Assembly: GCA_002311455.1 (NCBI GenBank)
Contig: DCAJ01000112.1
Span: 317-6,851, forward strand
Length of the DNA: 6,535 nucleotides
Direction: 5' to 3'
DNA from: Anaerolineales bacterium UBA1136
GTDB taxonomy: Bacteria; Chloroflexota; Anaerolineae; Anaerolineales; UBA11657
Each line of letters starts with the position of its first letter. Positions within the stretch are counted from its first letter, which is position 1. Positions 3,838-6,535 of the stretch are shown here, piece after piece. Made by a program: the position numbers and the translations under genes. The notes beneath the pieces were generated by a model. It was not told the origin of the DNA. It was given only the letters and a program-made list of their open reading frames with translations, and did no database searches.

Positions 3838-6535
3838 CTAAACAACTTCATCTGGTTTCAAACTAATCACTTGACTTGAACTATCACTACTCATGTTGAT
3901 TCCGTAAACTGTATCAGCTACTTCCACGGTATGCCGGTTATGGGTGATAAGGACAAATTGTGTGTTCTGACTAATTTCACGCAACATTGAGCGAAAACGA
4001 CCCACATTACTCTCATCTAACATTGCATCAACTTCATCCAACAGCGCGAAAGGTGTTGGACTGACTCTAAGCAACGCGAATACTAAAGCACATGCTATTA
4101 ATGCTCGTTCTCCGCCAGATAGAGAAGCTAGTCCTTGTTGGCGGCGACCAGGCAGCTGCGCAATAATTTCTACACCTGTACGGCTTAGGTCATTTTCGTC
4201 ATCTAGCTCAAGCCTACCACTACCCCCGTCAAACAATCGTTTAAAGGCTTTCTCGAATTCTTTTGCCACAGCATCAAATGTGTTCCGAAACTCGCGTTGC
4301 ATCAACTCGTCTAACTCGGAAATTACTTGACGAAGTTGATTTGATGCAGACTCAAGGTCCTCAATTTGTGATGACAAATATTCATGGCGTTCCTTGACCT
4401 CATCATATTCTTGCATAGCATCTGGATTGATGCCACCAATTCTACGTATCTGTATGCGACGTCGATTAATGGAATCTTCAATATCTTCTGGAAGTTCAGA
4501 TACGTAATCCAAATGTTCTACTATTTGATTAAATGGGAGCGGTACTGACCCAGTCACATTTTCTCCAAATTCAATCTCAGTTAACCCAAAGTCATCATTG
4601 ATTTGAGCTTGAAGTGTGTCAAGATGATCCTGCTTACGCTGTAGTTCTAACTGAGCCTGCGCATGCCGATGTTCCATATTATATATGGTTTCCCTAAACT
4701 TACTTTCGGGACCATCATTAGTTACCATTTTTGTCTCAAGAACGTGAATTGTTTCTTCTTCCGGCTCAATAAGTTGTTGTAATTTGGCAATGTCCCGTTG
4801 AGATTTTCTCTGATATTCACTCAGTTTTTTTATATTGGTCTTAATATCAGATATTTGTGTATCTAGCATGTTAAGCTGAGAATTTCGCGAGTCTACGCGT
4901 TCAAACTCGGTCTTATATGTAGAATTTAGTTCCGACCTCCTTGTTTCAGCATCTTGTAATGCACGTTCAGCGACAGCTAGGTGGGTTTGACAACTAGTTA
5001 AACTACTGGATAGTTCATTAGTGTCTAAAGCCACTGCTAGATTATAAAATTCTTTGACTTTTGCTTCTGAATCCAGGTGTTTATTTGTCAAAAGTTCAAT
5101 TTCTTCCGAACAAGTTAGTATCTCTTCATCAGTTTTGTCTAACCTGGCTTGTAGTGTTTCTATCATCTGGGTCGTCCAATTGTGGTTAGATTGTGCTCTC
5201 TCCAATTCAACAATAGCAGCATCTCGTTCAGTAGAAACATTTAGTTCGTAGTCCATTAGTTCATCTAGAGCAGGTAGGAAATCGTCAAATAGTTCTCTTG
5301 TTTCACTTAGTTTTGATACTAGTTCATCCTTTTTCTGTGTTATTTTGTCACGTTTTGAATTAGCAGCATCTATTTGGCCAGGTAGATTTCGTGCTTCTCG
5401 GGCGAGGACCAGGCTGTGTGCTTCTGTTGCTTCACCTATGACTACATGTCCATTTGCGTAATAGGCTTCACCATCTCGAGTTACAGCCATTGATCCAAAT
5501 GGAAGTTCGTTAGCAATCATCCGGGCAGAGGCGCTATTCTCACAAATCGCCGTGTGAGTGAGGAATATATTGACAGCATCACGGTATTCCTTGTCACACT
5601 CTATTAAGTCAGTAGCCCACCCGATGAATCCGTCATTATTAATATTCAGTGAGGACTCTGGAGCACTCAATCTGTCAAGCGGCAGTATAGTAGCTCTTCC
5701 ACCGTGCTTGTCAAGCAACTCTTTGGCAGCATCAATTGAAGAATAATTTTCCACTAATATAGCTTGTATGCCATTTCCTAATGCTGCACCTATTGCTGTC
5801 TCTAAATCTTGGTCAGTAGTAATAATCTCAGCTATAGTACCAATATAGCTCAGTAAATTTCCATCTTTTGCAGCTTGTCTAAGTATTTCGTGTCCGGAAG
5901 AAGCGTTGTCTTGTCCTGCTCTTTGTTGGAATATCCACTTTTGTTTGGTCTGTAAGCGTTCTGATTCATCGATGGCTGCAGCCAACTGTTCTCCAATTTG
6001 CTCTGATTCTGTTCGGATAGCATGCAATGTTTTGGATAGTTCGTTGCGCTTATTCTTAGCAGTTCCTAATTCTATTTGCGCTTCTTTGTTCTTGTTCTCT
6101 AGAGTATTTAATTTTTTGTTTAATGCCTGCACACGTAAATCAGACTTCTGTAAATCTTGCTGTGATCCCTTAATTTCCGCGCATATTTGCTGACGATTAT
6201 CGCTCAGTGCTTTGTGTTTAGCCTGAAAAGTTAATAGCTGCTCTTTTAGATTAGCTTTGTGCAGGAGTGCATCTGTTTCTTGCTTTTTTAGTTTGGAAAG
6301 TTCGCTTCTTTGTTGTTTGGACTTAGATTGAGCATCGGCTAATTGATTTAAAGATTTGTCTCGTTCTATCTTTAAATCTGTTCTCCTTGCTTCTGCCTCG
6401 TGCATTTTGTTACGATGTGACTCTAGACTGGTTCTCAAAGAAATGAGTTCAGATTGGATTGTCTCTCTTTGCTGTTTGATGTTACGAGCACGTTCCTCTG
6501 ATACAGCTATTTCACGATAGTGAGATTGGTAATGT
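3838..6535 (-). CDS. smc: Chromosome partition protein SMC, C-terminal three quarters (N-terminus beyond window)
   Basis: SMC is the ATPase of the bacterial condensin that organises and helps segregate the nucleoid with ScpA and ScpB. The frame stays open to the right edge: codons 6439-6534 encode more coiled coil (REIAVSEERARNIKQQRETI), so the TTG at 6436-6438 is internal and not a start. About 898 residues are visible, against roughly 1,150-1,200 for a full SMC. Reading N to C there is coiled coil; a hinge at about 5856-5449 (LLSYIGTIAEIITTDQDLE, AIGAALGNGIQAILVE, AYYANGHVVIGEA); a returning coiled coil; the conserved head-proximal NPDAMQEYDEVKERHEYL; and the C-terminal ATPase lobe. The ABC signature LSGGE lies at 4108-4122, followed by Walker B and D-loop residues (FALLDEVDAMLDE) and the H-loop in VLITHNRHT. 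The Walker A half and gene start lie outside. The gene converges on the foldase gene; scpA and scpB are not in view. Confidence 0.96.
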   Translation of the reverse strand, partial: HYQSHYREIAVSEERARNIKQQRETIQSELISLRTSLESHRNKMHEAEARRTDLKIERDKSLNQLADAQSKSKQQRSELSKLKKQETDALLHKANLKEQLLTFQAKHKALSDNRQQICAEIKGSQQDLQKSDLRVQALNKKLNTLENKNKEAQIELGTAKNKRNELSKTLHAIRTESEQIGEQLAAAIDESERLQTKQKWIFQQRAGQDNASSGHEILRQAAKDGNLLSYIGTIAEIITTDQDLETAIGAALGNGIQAILVENYSSIDAAKELLDKHGGRATILPLDRLSAPESSLNINNDGFIGWATDLIECDKEYRDAVNIFLTHTAICENSASARMIANELPFGSMAVTRDGEAYYANGHVVIGEATEAHSLVLAREARNLPGQIDAANSKRDKITQKKDELVSKLSETRELFDDFLPALDELMDYELNVSTERDAAIVELERAQSNHNWTTQMIETLQARLDKTDEEILTCSEEIELLTNKHLDSEAKVKEFYNLAVALDTNELSSSLTSCQTHLAVAERALQDAETRRSELNSTYKTEFERVDSRNSQLNMLDTQISDIKTNIKKLSEYQRKSQRDIAKLQQLIEPEEETIHVLETKMVTNDGPESKFRETIYNMEHRHAQAQLELQRKQDHLDTLQAQINDDFGLTEIEFGENVTGSVPLPFNQIVEHLDYVSELPEDIEDSINRRRIQIRRIGGINPDAMQEYDEVKERHEYLSSQIEDLESASNQLRQVISELDELMQREFRNTFDAVAKEFEKAFKRLFDGGSGRLELDDENDLSRTGVEIIAQLPGRRQQGLASLSGGERALIACALVFALLRVSPTPFALLDEVDAMLDESNVGRFRSMLREISQNTQFVLITHNRHTVEVADTVYGINMSSDSSSQVISLKPDEVV

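Noticed and set aside
5906..6193. A Cys/Ser/Leu-rich plus-strand open frame inside smc
   Set aside because: It is antisense to coiled-coil codons, whose Glu/Lys/Gln-rich sequence reads as Ser/Leu/Phe/Cys on the other strand. The shorter frames at 5054 and 5558 fail for the same reason.
6436..6438. TTG as the start of a short, Walker-A-less SMC-like protein
   Set aside because: The frame continues without a stop to 6535, encoding more coiled coil. This is the edge of the window, not a truncated gene.
1..6535. Mobile elements, CRISPR arrays, tRNA or rRNA genes, phage or defence modules
   Set aside because: No transposase, integrase, spaced repeats, cloverleaf or defence-type domain could be found. 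All five genes are housekeeping or signalling types.

Overview
This is an AT-rich bacterial window with compact, ordinary gene organisation. It holds five protein genes. The two at the edges run off the window: a sensor kinase on the left and an SMC protein on the right. The overall flavour suggests Chloroflexota, perhaps a marine SAR202/Dehalococcoidia-like lineage. The basis is the kinase dimerisation helix (GYSTML-PMVGKLNNRQ followed by GVEQMSNLIEDVLDL) and the membrane-anchored parvulin. This placement is inferred from remembered family resemblance and was not tested by a search.

Layout: (1) Positions 2-1660 (+) are the C-terminal part of a HAMP-GAF-PAS-HisKA-HATPase_c histidine kinase. 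The residue expected to be the phosphoacceptor histidine is an asparagine. (2) Positions 1661-1858 are a 198-bp regulatory gap. It contains a good sigma70-type promoter with an extended -10. It also contains a leader RNA whose fold, an asymmetric CCG-containing bulge between two 6-bp helices that reaches into the Shine-Dalgarno region, matches what is known of the S6:S18 autoregulatory motif. (3) Positions 1859-2308 are rpsF and 2308-2559 are rpsR. They overlap by one base (TAATG) and lack the ssb gene that usually sits between them. (4) Positions 2590-3786 encode a single-pass, membrane-anchored PpiC/parvulin-type foldase. (5) Positions 3838-6535 (-) encode the C-terminal three quarters of a chromosome-partition SMC ATPase, convergent with the foldase gene.

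How the parts work together: rpsF and rpsR make the two proteins that bind 16S rRNA as a heterodimer. One promoter, one leader and translational coupling would keep their output matched, with excess S6:S18 complex probably repressing its own mRNA. The foldase gene follows 30 bp behind rpsR. It may be read from the same transcript or from a weak candidate promoter inside the end of rpsR. The kinase and SMC genes look like unrelated neighbours.

I see no mobile element, CRISPR array, tRNA, rRNA or phage gene, and no clear case for a wholly new system. The observations most worth a second look are the kinase with a missing histidine, the leader RNA fold, the missing ssb and the long acidic tail on S6.
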